From: DATFPQ01 sp035264765
GTDB taxonomy: Bacteria; Actinomycetota; Actinomycetes; Actinomycetales; Angustibacteraceae
Assembly (NCBI GenBank): GCA_035264765.1
Contig: DATFPQ010000279.1
Coordinates: forward strand, 1 to 7,046
Direction of reading: 5' to 3'
DNA: 7,046 bases
In this document: positions 1-5,163 of the stretch, piece after piece
Layout: each line of letters begins with the position of its first letter
Numbering within the stretch: position 1 is the first letter of the stretch
Program-made: the position numbers and the translations under genes
The notes under the pieces: model-generated
What the model saw: only the letters and a program-made list of their open reading frames with translations
The model's database searches: none
Told to the model about the DNA's origin: nothing

Positions 1-153
1 GTCGCGCACGTCATCTTCGTCCTCGTGGTAGCCAACATCCCTGCCCTCGGCAGGGGCAACGCGCTGCTCAACACCGCCGCTCATGCCTTGGTGCTCGCCG
101 CGCTGTGGGTCATGGTCCGCAAGCGGTTCCTCTTCGGGGTCATCCCGCGCTGA
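1..153 (+). CDS. C-terminal end of an unidentified membrane protein (5' truncated by window)
   Basis: Frame 1 is open from the first base of the window to TGA at 151-153 and gives the last 50 residues of a protein. The segment is strongly hydrophobic: a first stretch at about residues 3-16 (VIFVLVVANIPAL) and a second at about 25-39 (AAHALVLAALWVMV) look like two membrane helices. It ends in a positively charged tail (VRKRFLFGVIPR), which would suit a cytoplasmic C-terminus. I do not recognise the family from this fragment. A CPBP-type intramembrane protease or another polytopic membrane protein are only guesses. The gene is followed by about 120 bp without any gene signal and then by the hairpin at 274-305, which could end its transcript. 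That it is a real gene end rests on hydrophobic pattern and high-GC codon use. Confidence 0.6.
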   Translation, partial: VAHVIFVLVVANIPALGRGNALLNTAAHALVLAALWVMVRKRFLFGVIPR

Positions 154-273
154 CCGCGGCCAAGGAGTCCCGTTGGCCTGGCTGCCTCGCCACAGCGGCG
201 GACCGTCCCCGTCGTCAGGTGCGCGGATGCGCTGCGGCTGCGTGTCGGCTAAGCCCGACGTCCGCAAACCGCG

Positions 274-305
274 AAGGCCCCCGACCGGAACCGGTCGGGG
301 GCCTT
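274..305. terminator. Perfect hairpin, probable bidirectional terminator behind tRNA-Tyr
   Basis: Bases 274-288 are the exact reverse complement of 291-305, giving a 15-bp stem with only AA in the middle. In RNA the innermost pairs would open into a larger loop. The stem has a run of five C against five G and A/T pairs at its foot. It starts 5 bases beyond the 3' end of the minus-strand tRNA and lies about 120 bp after the stop of the plus-strand gene at 1-153, so it could terminate both. No long U tract follows on either strand (the minus strand continues TTCGCGGTTT), as is common in actinobacterial terminators. Confidence 0.75.
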
Positions 306-309
306 GGTG

Positions 310-390
310 TGGCAGGTGAAGGATTCGAACCTTCGAAGCTTTCGCGACGGATTTACAGTCCGCTCCCATTGGCCGCTCGGGCAACCTGCC
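310..390 (-). tRNA. tRNA-Tyr (anticodon GTA)
   Basis: Read on the minus strand, the 7-bp acceptor stem GGCAGGT (390-384) pairs with ACCTGCC (317-311), followed by discriminator A at 310. The anticodon arm is GCGGA-CTGTAAA-TCCGT, with anticodon GTA at 356-354, so it reads tyrosine codons. The T arm is GAAGG-TTCGAAT-CCTTC. Between the anticodon and T arms lie 12 bases (CGCGAAAGCTTC), the long variable arm expected of a class II tRNA such as bacterial tRNA-Tyr. Total length is 81 nt. CCA is not encoded (the strand continues ACACC), so it must be added by CCA-adding enzyme. It stands alone, divergent from yajQ. Confidence 0.97.
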
Positions 391-427
391 GTGCCGAGTC
401 GGGGTGACCCCCGTTCCGGCGGATGGA

Positions 428-433
428 AGGATA
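428..433 (-). promoter_or_regulatory. Possible -10 element of the tRNA-Tyr promoter
   Basis: On the minus strand 433-428 reads TATCCT, which fits the TAnnnT pattern of a housekeeping -10 box. It lies 37 bases before the tRNA 5' end, leaving room for a short processed leader. No good TTGACA-like box is found 16-18 bases upstream; TGCCGA is the closest and is weak. The assignment rests on position and one hexamer only. Confidence 0.35.
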
Positions 434-451
434 GCAAGGACCGACCACGGC

Positions 452-470
452 TCGGCACACCCGGTGCCGA
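452..470. repeat. Short inverted repeat in the yajQ upstream region
   Basis: TCGGCAC (452-458) and GTGCCGA (464-470) form a perfect 7-bp inverted repeat around ACCCG. An additional GTGCCGAG copy at 391-398 is the exact inverse of CTCGGCAC at 451-458. The repeat ends 34 bases before the yajQ start codon, so it could be a leader hairpin or an operator. It is also upstream of the probable tRNA promoter on the other strand. Seven-bp inverted repeats arise by chance in GC-rich DNA, so function is unproven. Confidence 0.3.
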
Positions 471-504
471 AGCCGGCCCCTGACCCAACCCGGAGGACCC
501 TCCC

Positions 505-993
505 GTGGCCGACTCCTCGTTCGACGTCGTCAGCAAGGTCGACCGCCAGGAGGTCGACAACGCCCTGAACCAGGCGGCGAAGGAGATCGCGCAGCGCTAC
601 GACTTCAAGGGCACCGATGCGTCCGTGGCGTGGAGCGGCGACTCGATCGTGATGAAGGCGTCCAGCGAGGAGCGCGCCAAGGCGGTGCTCGACGTCCTGC
701 AGACCAAGCTGGTCAAGCGCGGGGTGTCGCTCAAGGCGCTGGACGCCGGCGAGCCGAAGGCGTCCGGCAAGGAGTACCGGATCGAGGCCTCCCTCAAGGA
801 GGGGCTGAGCCAGGAGAACGCCAAGAAGGTTTCCAAGATCATCCGGGACGAGGGCCCGAAGTCGGTGAAGGCGCAGATCCAGGGCGACGAGCTGCGGGTC
901 ACCAGCAAGTCCCGCGACGACCTGCAGGCAGTGCAGGCGATGCTGAAGAGCGCCGACCTCGACGTCGCGCTGCAGTTCACCAACTACCGCTGA
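505..993 (+). CDS. yajQ: YajQ/UPF0234-family nucleotide-binding protein
   Basis: This 162-aa product matches the YajQ (UPF0234) family over its full length; family members are normally about 160-165 aa. Recognisable blocks are the N-terminal FDVVSKVD (residues 6-13), the signature RYDFKG (31-36), the lysine-rich NAKKVSKIIRD segment in the second half and the terminal LQFTNYR (156-162). Known members are small soluble two-domain proteins with a ferredoxin-like fold that bind nucleotides. Some proteobacterial members bind cyclic di-GMP and modulate transcription regulators; whether the actinobacterial ones do is not shown here. The start is GTG at 505, preceded by GGAGGA (492-497) at 7 bases. 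The gene is divergent from tRNA-Tyr and converges on the GAP-family gene, with a single base (994) between the two stop codons. Confidence 0.95.
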   Translation: MADSSFDVVSKVDRQEVDNALNQAAKEIAQRYDFKGTDASVAWSGDSIVMKASSEERAKAVLDVLQTKLVKRGVSLKALDAGEPKASGKEYRIEASLKEGLSQENAKKVSKIIRDEGPKSVKAQIQGDELRVTSKSRDDLQAVQAMLKSADLDVALQFTNYR

Positions 994-994
994 G

Positions 995-1648
995 TCAGCC
1001 CGTCACCGCACGGACCACGAACAGGCCGCCGACCACTGCGAGCAGAGCGCACGCGCCCGGGGTCCCGTGCGCGGCCAACCACCGCCGCCACGTGCTGAGC
1101 GTGCCGACGGCGCGGGTCCCCAGCGCGATGCGGAGCACGAGCGGCACAGCGACGCCGGCCGAACCCACGGCCGCAAACAGCAACAGCGCCCGCAGCGCGT
1201 CGGCGGGCGCTGGGCTCGCGCGGGCCACGGCGCCCGCTGCGGCGACTGTGAGCGCGAGGTTCTTGGGATTCCCCACGACCAGAACGGCTCCCATGCCCAA
1301 CGCGCCCCAGGGGGTACACCGATCCGCCATCATCAGCCACCCGGGGACGACAGCCTCGCGGCCGATGCGAGGTCGGCTGTTCCACTGGCGGACCGCCAGG
1401 TACAGGAGCGCCAGACCGACGAGCGCCTCGAGCGCCGCGATGGCGCCGCGGTGTTGGTCGAGCGCGGCGCCCGTCCCGACCACGACGACCGCGACCGTGC
1501 CCACGACGAGGAGGGCCCCCGTCCACCCCACCGCAAAGGCCAAGCCGTTGAGCACGGCCTGCGGTGTGAGCAGGACGACGAGCAGCATCAGCAGTGGCAG
1601 TGGGCTTGCTGCGGTGGCCACGGCGAGCGGCAGCAGCTCAGCCGGCAT
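995..1648 (-). CDS. GAP/Sap-family (SfLAP, LysE-like) integral membrane protein
   Basis: The product is 217 aa and almost entirely hydrophobic, with about six predicted membrane helices (roughly residues 5-27, 31-60, 69-87, 115-140, 150-175 and 197-215). The N-terminal pattern ASPLPLLMLLVVLLTP followed by NGLAFAVGW, and the motif GNPKNLAL at about 126-133, are typical of the GAP family (Sap, sulfolipid-addressing protein; Gap, glycopeptidolipid-addressing protein). Characterised mycobacterial members help surface lipids reach the outer envelope; the fold resembles LysE-type exporters. The substrate here cannot be told from sequence, and no lipid or polyketide biosynthesis gene is in the window. 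The start is ATG at 1648 with only a weak purine stretch (GAACGAG) ahead of it. The stop (TGA, 997-995) is one base from the yajQ stop. It is divergent from the small gene at 1771. Confidence 0.88.
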   Translation of the reverse strand: MPAELLPLAVATAASPLPLLMLLVVLLTPQAVLNGLAFAVGWTGALLVVGTVAVVVVGTGAALDQHRGAIAALEALVGLALLYLAVRQWNSRPRIGREAVVPGWLMMADRCTPWGALGMGAVLVVGNPKNLALTVAAAGAVARASPAPADALRALLLFAAVGSAGVAVPLVLRIALGTRAVGTLSTWRRWLAAHGTPGACALLAVVGGLFVVRAVTG

Positions 1649-1770
1649 GCTCGTTCAACGCCCGTCCGGCTGTGCGAACCCATCCGCTCGGGGTGAGGCC
1701 CTGATGGGGCACCGCGCGCCACCGTGGAAGGTGCTCGCGTGATGGCGGGTGTGTATCGGCGGAGGGATTC
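1649..1770. promoter_or_regulatory. Divergent intergenic region between GAP-family gene and small gene
   Basis: These 122 bp separate two genes read outward, so promoters for both should lie here. The only clear element is the ribosome binding site GGAGG (1761-1765), 5 bases before the ATG at 1771. I find no convincing -10/-35 pair on either strand; TATCGG at 1755-1760 is too close to the start codon to be a useful -10 for a leadered transcript. Confidence 0.4.
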
Positions 1771-1983
1771 ATGGGCAGCGTGCGATACGAGTTCCTCATT
1801 GCGGTCCGGCTCTCTGAGACGGCTCGTGCAGCGTTTCCCGAGCTGAACACCGGCGCTGCCCCGGTAGGCGGCGGGACGGCGTTGTGGGGACCGGTCCAGG
1901 ACGACGCCGACCTCGCCGGTTTCCTCGCCCGGTTTGCCAACCTCGGGCTCACCGTAGTCGAGATGCGCCAGCTGCCCGACTGA
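1771..1983 (+). CDS. Small conserved-looking actinobacterial protein of unknown function
   Basis: The product is 70 aa, starts at ATG and has a good ribosome binding site (GGAGG at 1761-1765, 5-base spacing). The pattern suggests a compact domain: a first strand YEFLIAVRL (about residues 6-14), a helix SETARAAF, a second strand GGTALWGPV around 34-42, an amphipathic helix DADLAGFLARFANLG (about 45-59) and a final strand LTVVEMRQL (60-68). No signal peptide or membrane helix is seen. From memory it resembles a widespread set of unnamed 65-80 aa actinobacterial proteins with the pattern YE-x-V-x-G-x-L ... G-x-T-x-L-x-GPV-x-D ... L-x-x-L-x-x-LGL. I know no function for them. It is tail to tail with the LAL regulator gene (12 bases between stop codons) and divergent from the GAP-family gene, so it is probably its own transcription unit. 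Confidence 0.8.
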   Translation: MGSVRYEFLIAVRLSETARAAFPELNTGAAPVGGGTALWGPVQDDADLAGFLARFANLGLTVVEMRQLPD

Positions 1984-1995
1984 CCGGAGGCACGG

Positions 1996-4734
1996 CTACC
2001 GGGACCCCGGGGGCGGGGCCGGCGTGGGGTCGGAGCCGTCGTCGAACAGGCCCAGCTCGCGCGCCCGGCGCACCGCGGCTCGCCTGCTCGTCACGCCCAG
2101 CTTTCGGTACACGTGTCGCAGGTGCACCTTGATCGTGTTCGGAGACAGGTACATCTGGTCGGCGATCTCCGCATTGCTCAGCATCGTGGCGAGATAGCGC
2201 AGGACCGCCTTCTCACGCTCCGTCACCGCCTCCACGGACGGGTGGCGCACGAGCACGGCTGGACCTGGGTCCAGGATCTTGAGGACCGCGCGCGCAAAGC
2301 CGAACCGGGGGCCCCGGAGCAGCACCATGCGCTCGAGCAGGCTCTGCAGGCGAGCCATCGTCGGGCCGGTGAAGGGGGACACCATGTGCTCCGGCTCGGC
2401 GTCGGCCAAGGCGCGATCGAGGGCATCGAGCGCCTCGTTGTCCCGCCGGAGACGGTCGGCGGAGAGCGCATGGACCAACGACGCCTGCACCGCCAGGTGG
2501 AGATCTCGACGTTGACCCACGAGCGGAGCGAGCAGCCGGTCCAGGCCCTGGGCCTCGCCGTCGGCCAGCCGTGCCCTGGTCAGCAGGAGCGTGTCGACGT
2601 CGGAGCGATCGGCGGGCTCGAGCGACTCCAGTCGGGACCGGAGACCGGCGGCCGACGCGGTTGCCAGCTCGACCTCCGCCTCTACTGAGGTGAGCCACCG
2701 GTGCACCAGGGTGGTTCCATCGGCGGGATCCAGGCCGCCGCGGGCCGCGTCAAGCGTGGTACGTGCGTCGTCATACCGACCTCGCGCGATGTCCAGGGCA
2801 GCCTGGGCGACCCTTAGGGCAAGCATGACCAGCCGCTCGGGATCCCTGCGCTGGCACTGGAGCCCGAGGGCCAGCAGGCGGTCCGCCTCCTCGAGGTCGT
2901 TGCGCATGGTGCTGACCACGGCGAGCGCCAGGTAGCCGGCCGCCACCTGTTGCAGACCCGTCCAACCCCGCGCCTCCGCCAGGGTGCGGCAGCGGCCGGC
3001 CCAGTCGGCGGCCGCTCGCAGTCGCCCGGTCACCGCGGCCGCCAGGCCCAGGTAGCCGAGGGAGTTGACGAGCGTGAGCTCCACGCCGCTGGCCACGCTG
3101 GCCTCGAGCCCTGCCTCGAGGAACGTCGTGGCCTGCTCCGTCTCGCCTTGCCACAGCAGGCCCACGCCCTTGTTGCTGAGGGCGATGGCCCGGTAGGGGT
3201 GCGCCAGAGGGAGGGCCGAGCCGTGCTGGTCGAGGATCCGCAGTGCACTGCTCGCCGCCGTGACGACGGTGCCGGGGTACCCCCGGATGCGGCCGACGGC
3301 GCCCTCGAAGAGCGACAGCCCAATCAAGGTGGATGGGTCGGAGCCCTCGACGTCCGCCTCGAGCATCGAGCGCGCCAGCACCAGGTGCGGCGGGATGTCG
3401 GCGTAACGACCCTCCACCATGCAGACCCCGGCAGCGCACAGCTGCAGCTCGGCGGTCCTGCCCAGCTCGGCGGAAGGGATCCGGGCAAGAGCGGCGGCCA
3501 GAGCGCCCCGGTCGGTCGTTTGCAGCCGAGAGATCGCGGCGTTCGTGAAGACGGTCCCGGCCAGCGACCACTTCCGGGCCGCGATGGCATACCGCATCGC
3601 GTCGATCGGCTGGTCGTTCGCAGCGAACCACCGGGCGGCTCGCTCATTCAGCCCCTGGATGATCTCCGGCCGCTCGAGATCAAGCTGTCGCCGCAGCATC
3701 TCGCCGAGCAGGGGGTGGTAGCGGTACCACCGCCGGTCCGGCCCCAGCGCCGTGACGAACCCGTTGTCGCGCTCGAGCCGATGGAGCGCCAGCTGGCCGT
3801 GGCGCTGTCCGGTGAGTGCCTCGGCCAGGCCACCGCAGATGCGCGACACACAGCTCGTCCGGAGGAGGAACTGCCAGCTCTGCGGCGACTGACCCGCGAC
3901 GACCTCGCCCCGAAGGTAGTCGGCCACAGCCTGGTCGGACGCCCCGAAGTCCGCCGGCCGCGTCCCTGGCCGCCGCAGGAACATGGCCGCCAGCCGCAGG
4001 CCGGCGGCCCAGCCGTCTGTTCGCTCGAGCAGCTGCGCCACCTCGCGCGGCGTCACTGGAATCCGTTCACGCACGAGCAGGTCCGCTGCCTCCTGGGCGG
4101 TGAAGGCAAGGTCGGCGGTCCCCAGCTCGGCGAGGTGACCGCTGACCCGCAACCGATGCAGGAGCAGCGGAGGCTCGGCGCGGGTCACGAGCACGATGCG
4201 CAAGAGGAACTCATGTCGAAACAGGCAGGCGATCTGATCGTGGATCTCGTGGCTGCGGGCGTCGGATACGTCGTCGATGACGAGGACGACCTCGTGGGAC
4301 AGCTGAGAGAGTCCGAGCTGGATCCGGCGGTGTATCTCCGCGCTCACGCCCCCTATCAGGTCGAGCGAGGCGAGGGCACTGCCCGGCCGTACCGCGCCGC
4401 TGGCTCTCAGCGCGGCCAGGACGTAGGTCCAGAACACCCGTGGGTCGTCGTCGGCGTCGAGCGTCAACCAGACGACGCGACGCGCCGGTCCGGCCCGCGC
4501 CGCCCACGACGCGACCAGCAACGTCTTTCCCCAACCCGGACCGCCAGTGACCAGCGTCACCAGCCCCTGAGTCGCCACGTCGAGCGCTGCCTGCAGCCGC
4601 GGCCGGTCGACGTAGCTCGGTGGAACCTCGGGGCGGGCCAGCTTGGCGGCCACGAGTGCGCCATCCGAGCTCACGGCCGGGCCTATGGCTGCTCCGCGAG
4701 TCGCCTCCCGCCTGAGCGACACTCCGTTGATCAT
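1996..4734 (-). CDS. LAL-type LuxR-family transcriptional regulator (MalT-like STAND ATPase), complete
   Basis: The product is 912 aa, the usual size for LAL (large ATP-binding LuxR) regulators. The N-terminal arm KLARPEVPPSYVDRPRL (31-47) leads into Walker A GGPGWGKT (64-71) and Walker B VVLVIDDV (149-156). The conserved TRAEPPLLLHRLR (184-196) and TDGWAAGLRLAA (239-250) follow, then the winged-helix block YRYHPLLGEMLR (338-349). Residues of about 370-830 are alanine/leucine-rich helical repeats (TPR-like), the probable inducer-sensing arm. The LuxR HTH spans about 837-897, with the recognition region SPNTIKVHLRHVYRKLGV, and a proline-rich tail ends the protein. Such cytoplasmic proteins bind ATP and an inducer, oligomerise and activate transcription; the inducer and targets are unknown here. 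ATG at 4734 has a strong purine-rich site upstream. It is divergent from the second LAL gene and convergent with the 70-aa gene. Confidence 0.96.
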   Translation of the reverse strand: MINGVSLRREATRGAAIGPAVSSDGALVAAKLARPEVPPSYVDRPRLQAALDVATQGLVTLVTGGPGWGKTLLVASWAARAGPARRVVWLTLDADDDPRVFWTYVLAALRASGAVRPGSALASLDLIGGVSAEIHRRIQLGLSQLSHEVVLVIDDVSDARSHEIHDQIACLFRHEFLLRIVLVTRAEPPLLLHRLRVSGHLAELGTADLAFTAQEAADLLVRERIPVTPREVAQLLERTDGWAAGLRLAAMFLRRPGTRPADFGASDQAVADYLRGEVVAGQSPQSWQFLLRTSCVSRICGGLAEALTGQRHGQLALHRLERDNGFVTALGPDRRWYRYHPLLGEMLRRQLDLERPEIIQGLNERAARWFAANDQPIDAMRYAIAARKWSLAGTVFTNAAISRLQTTDRGALAAALARIPSAELGRTAELQLCAAGVCMVEGRYADIPPHLVLARSMLEADVEGSDPSTLIGLSLFEGAVGRIRGYPGTVVTAASSALRILDQHGSALPLAHPYRAIALSNKGVGLLWQGETEQATTFLEAGLEASVASGVELTLVNSLGYLGLAAAVTGRLRAAADWAGRCRTLAEARGWTGLQQVAAGYLALAVVSTMRNDLEEADRLLALGLQCQRRDPERLVMLALRVAQAALDIARGRYDDARTTLDAARGGLDPADGTTLVHRWLTSVEAEVELATASAAGLRSRLESLEPADRSDVDTLLLTRARLADGEAQGLDRLLAPLVGQRRDLHLAVQASLVHALSADRLRRDNEALDALDRALADAEPEHMVSPFTGPTMARLQSLLERMVLLRGPRFGFARAVLKILDPGPAVLVRHPSVEAVTEREKAVLRYLATMLSNAEIADQMYLSPNTIKVHLRHVYRKLGVTSRRAAVRRARELGLFDDGSDPTPAPPPGSR

Positions 4735-4737
4735 GGT

Positions 4738-4746
4738 CCCCCCCTC
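4738..4746 (-). promoter_or_regulatory. Ribosome binding site of the left LAL gene, containing a run of seven G
   Basis: On the minus strand 4746-4738 reads GAGGGGGGG, followed by ACC and the ATG at 4734. The GAGG portion ends 8 bases before the start codon and supports that start. The homopolymer of seven G (C at 4738-4744 on the plus strand) is unusual in a ribosome binding site, because slippage there would change the spacing. Confidence 0.6.
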
Positions 4747-5002
4747 TGGGAGGCAAGGTCGGTGCGGTCGGCCAGGTCACCATAACCGTTGGCGGGTTGA
4801 GGGGTGCTGGCATCGGTGCCGAACCGCGCCAGCGTCGGATCGATTCAGCACACGAAACTGGTGGAGATGCCGGGCAGCCGGAGCGGCGGCACTGAGGATG
4901 CGTAACCCGCGACGGGTGATCGGTGCCCGCTCAAGGTGTGCTTGTGTTCAATCGTTGTCCAACGGCCCAGCCTCAGTTTCCCGGGCTGGAGCGGGAGGCG
5001 GC

Positions 5003-5026
5003 GCCATTCGCGTGGGCACGAATGGC
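5003..5026. repeat. 8-bp perfect inverted repeat upstream of the right LAL gene
   Basis: GCCATTCG (5003-5010) and CGAATGGC (5019-5026) are exact reverse complements around an 8-base spacer. Arms of this length and composition could be a dimer-binding operator or an RNA hairpin. The centre is about 150 bp before the GTG start. The ATG of the 43-codon ORF (5022-5024) lies inside the right arm. Confidence 0.45.
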
Positions 5027-5078
5027 CGATTCAAGGGTGACGCAGACGACGCGGTCTCGGGCTAGCTGGCCGGTCCCG

Positions 5079-5100
5079 GACCAGCGGTCGACCAGCCGTC
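5079..5100. repeat. Tandem 11-bp direct repeat, candidate regulator binding site
   Basis: GACCAGCGGTC (5079-5089) is followed directly by GACCAGCCGTC (5090-5100), two copies differing at one position. The 11-bp period is about one helical turn, so both copies face the same side of the DNA, as expected for cooperative binding of an oligomeric activator such as a MalT-like protein. The array ends 63 bases before the GTG of the right LAL gene, a plausible activator distance if the transcript has a short leader. GACCAGC also occurs inside coding sequence of this window, so chance is possible. Confidence 0.4.
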
Positions 5101-5151
5101 AGTCGGACGACGCGAGATTCCAGCAGGCCGAGGCCGTGGAAAGCGCGCGCT

Positions 5152-5158
5152 AAGGAGG
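5152..5158 (+). promoter_or_regulatory. Shine-Dalgarno sequence that fixes the GTG start of the right LAL gene
   Basis: AAGGAGG (5152-5158) is a full match to the anti-SD consensus and lies 5 bases before GTG 5164. The only other way to begin the frame would need a start between the TGA at 5038-5040 and 5164, and none is present, so 5164 is well supported. The site overlaps the TAA (5151-5153) of a short upstream ORF. Confidence 0.85.
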
Positions 5159-5163
5159 GCACT

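Larger units (their letters stand above)
4735..5163. promoter_or_regulatory. 429-bp intergenic region between two divergent LAL regulator genes
   Basis: No convincing gene lies here, and the region must carry promoters for both regulators. On the minus strand a TATGGT hexamer (4784-4779) could be a -10 for the left gene, but no -35 partner is visible. Near the right gene are an inverted repeat (5003-5026) and an 11-bp tandem direct repeat (5079-5100). A smaller hairpin ACCCG-CGA-CGGGT lies at 4905-4917, and GACGACGCG occurs twice (5045-5053 and 5106-5114). An ORF of 43 codons (ATG 5022, TAA 5151-5153) has no good ribosome binding site. Its TAA overlaps the Shine-Dalgarno sequence of the right gene. 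The region is much longer than the other gaps in this part of the window, which suggests regulation. Confidence 0.6.

Noticed and set aside
1..153. CPBP intramembrane protease identity for the left-edge fragment
   Set aside because: Only two hydrophobic segments are visible and none of the catalytic Glu-Glu or His motifs can be assigned with confidence.
310..390. tRNA-Tyr as an integration (att) site of a mobile element
   Set aside because: tRNA genes are common integration targets, but no integrase gene and no second copy of the tRNA 3' end are visible in the window.
401..411. Small palindrome GGGGTGACCCC upstream of the tRNA gene
   Set aside because: Short, GC-rich and with no room for a loop; not distinguishable from background.
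630..1742. 370-codon plus-strand ORF spanning yajQ and the antisense of the GAP-family gene
   Set aside because: It is out of frame with yajQ and antisense to a convincing membrane protein; the product is low-complexity.
2950..4785. 611-codon plus-strand ORF opposite the left LAL gene
   Set aside because: It lies antisense to a gene with intact P-loop, STAND and LuxR HTH motifs. Its product is low-complexity and rich in Arg/Gly/Pro/Gln with no recognisable domain, the usual shadow in GC-rich DNA.
462..4823. Shared 10-mer CGGTGCCGAA at 462-471 and 4814-4823
   Set aside because: By rough estimate about twenty or more pairs of identical 10-mers are expected by chance in a 7-kb GC-rich window, so no functional link is claimed.
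4923..5153. 76-codon ORF from GTG 4923 ending at the right regulator's SD
   Set aside because: The first 18 or so codons have third-position GC far below the neighbouring genes and there is no ribosome binding site. Only the shorter 43-codon part is kept, as a possible leader ORF.
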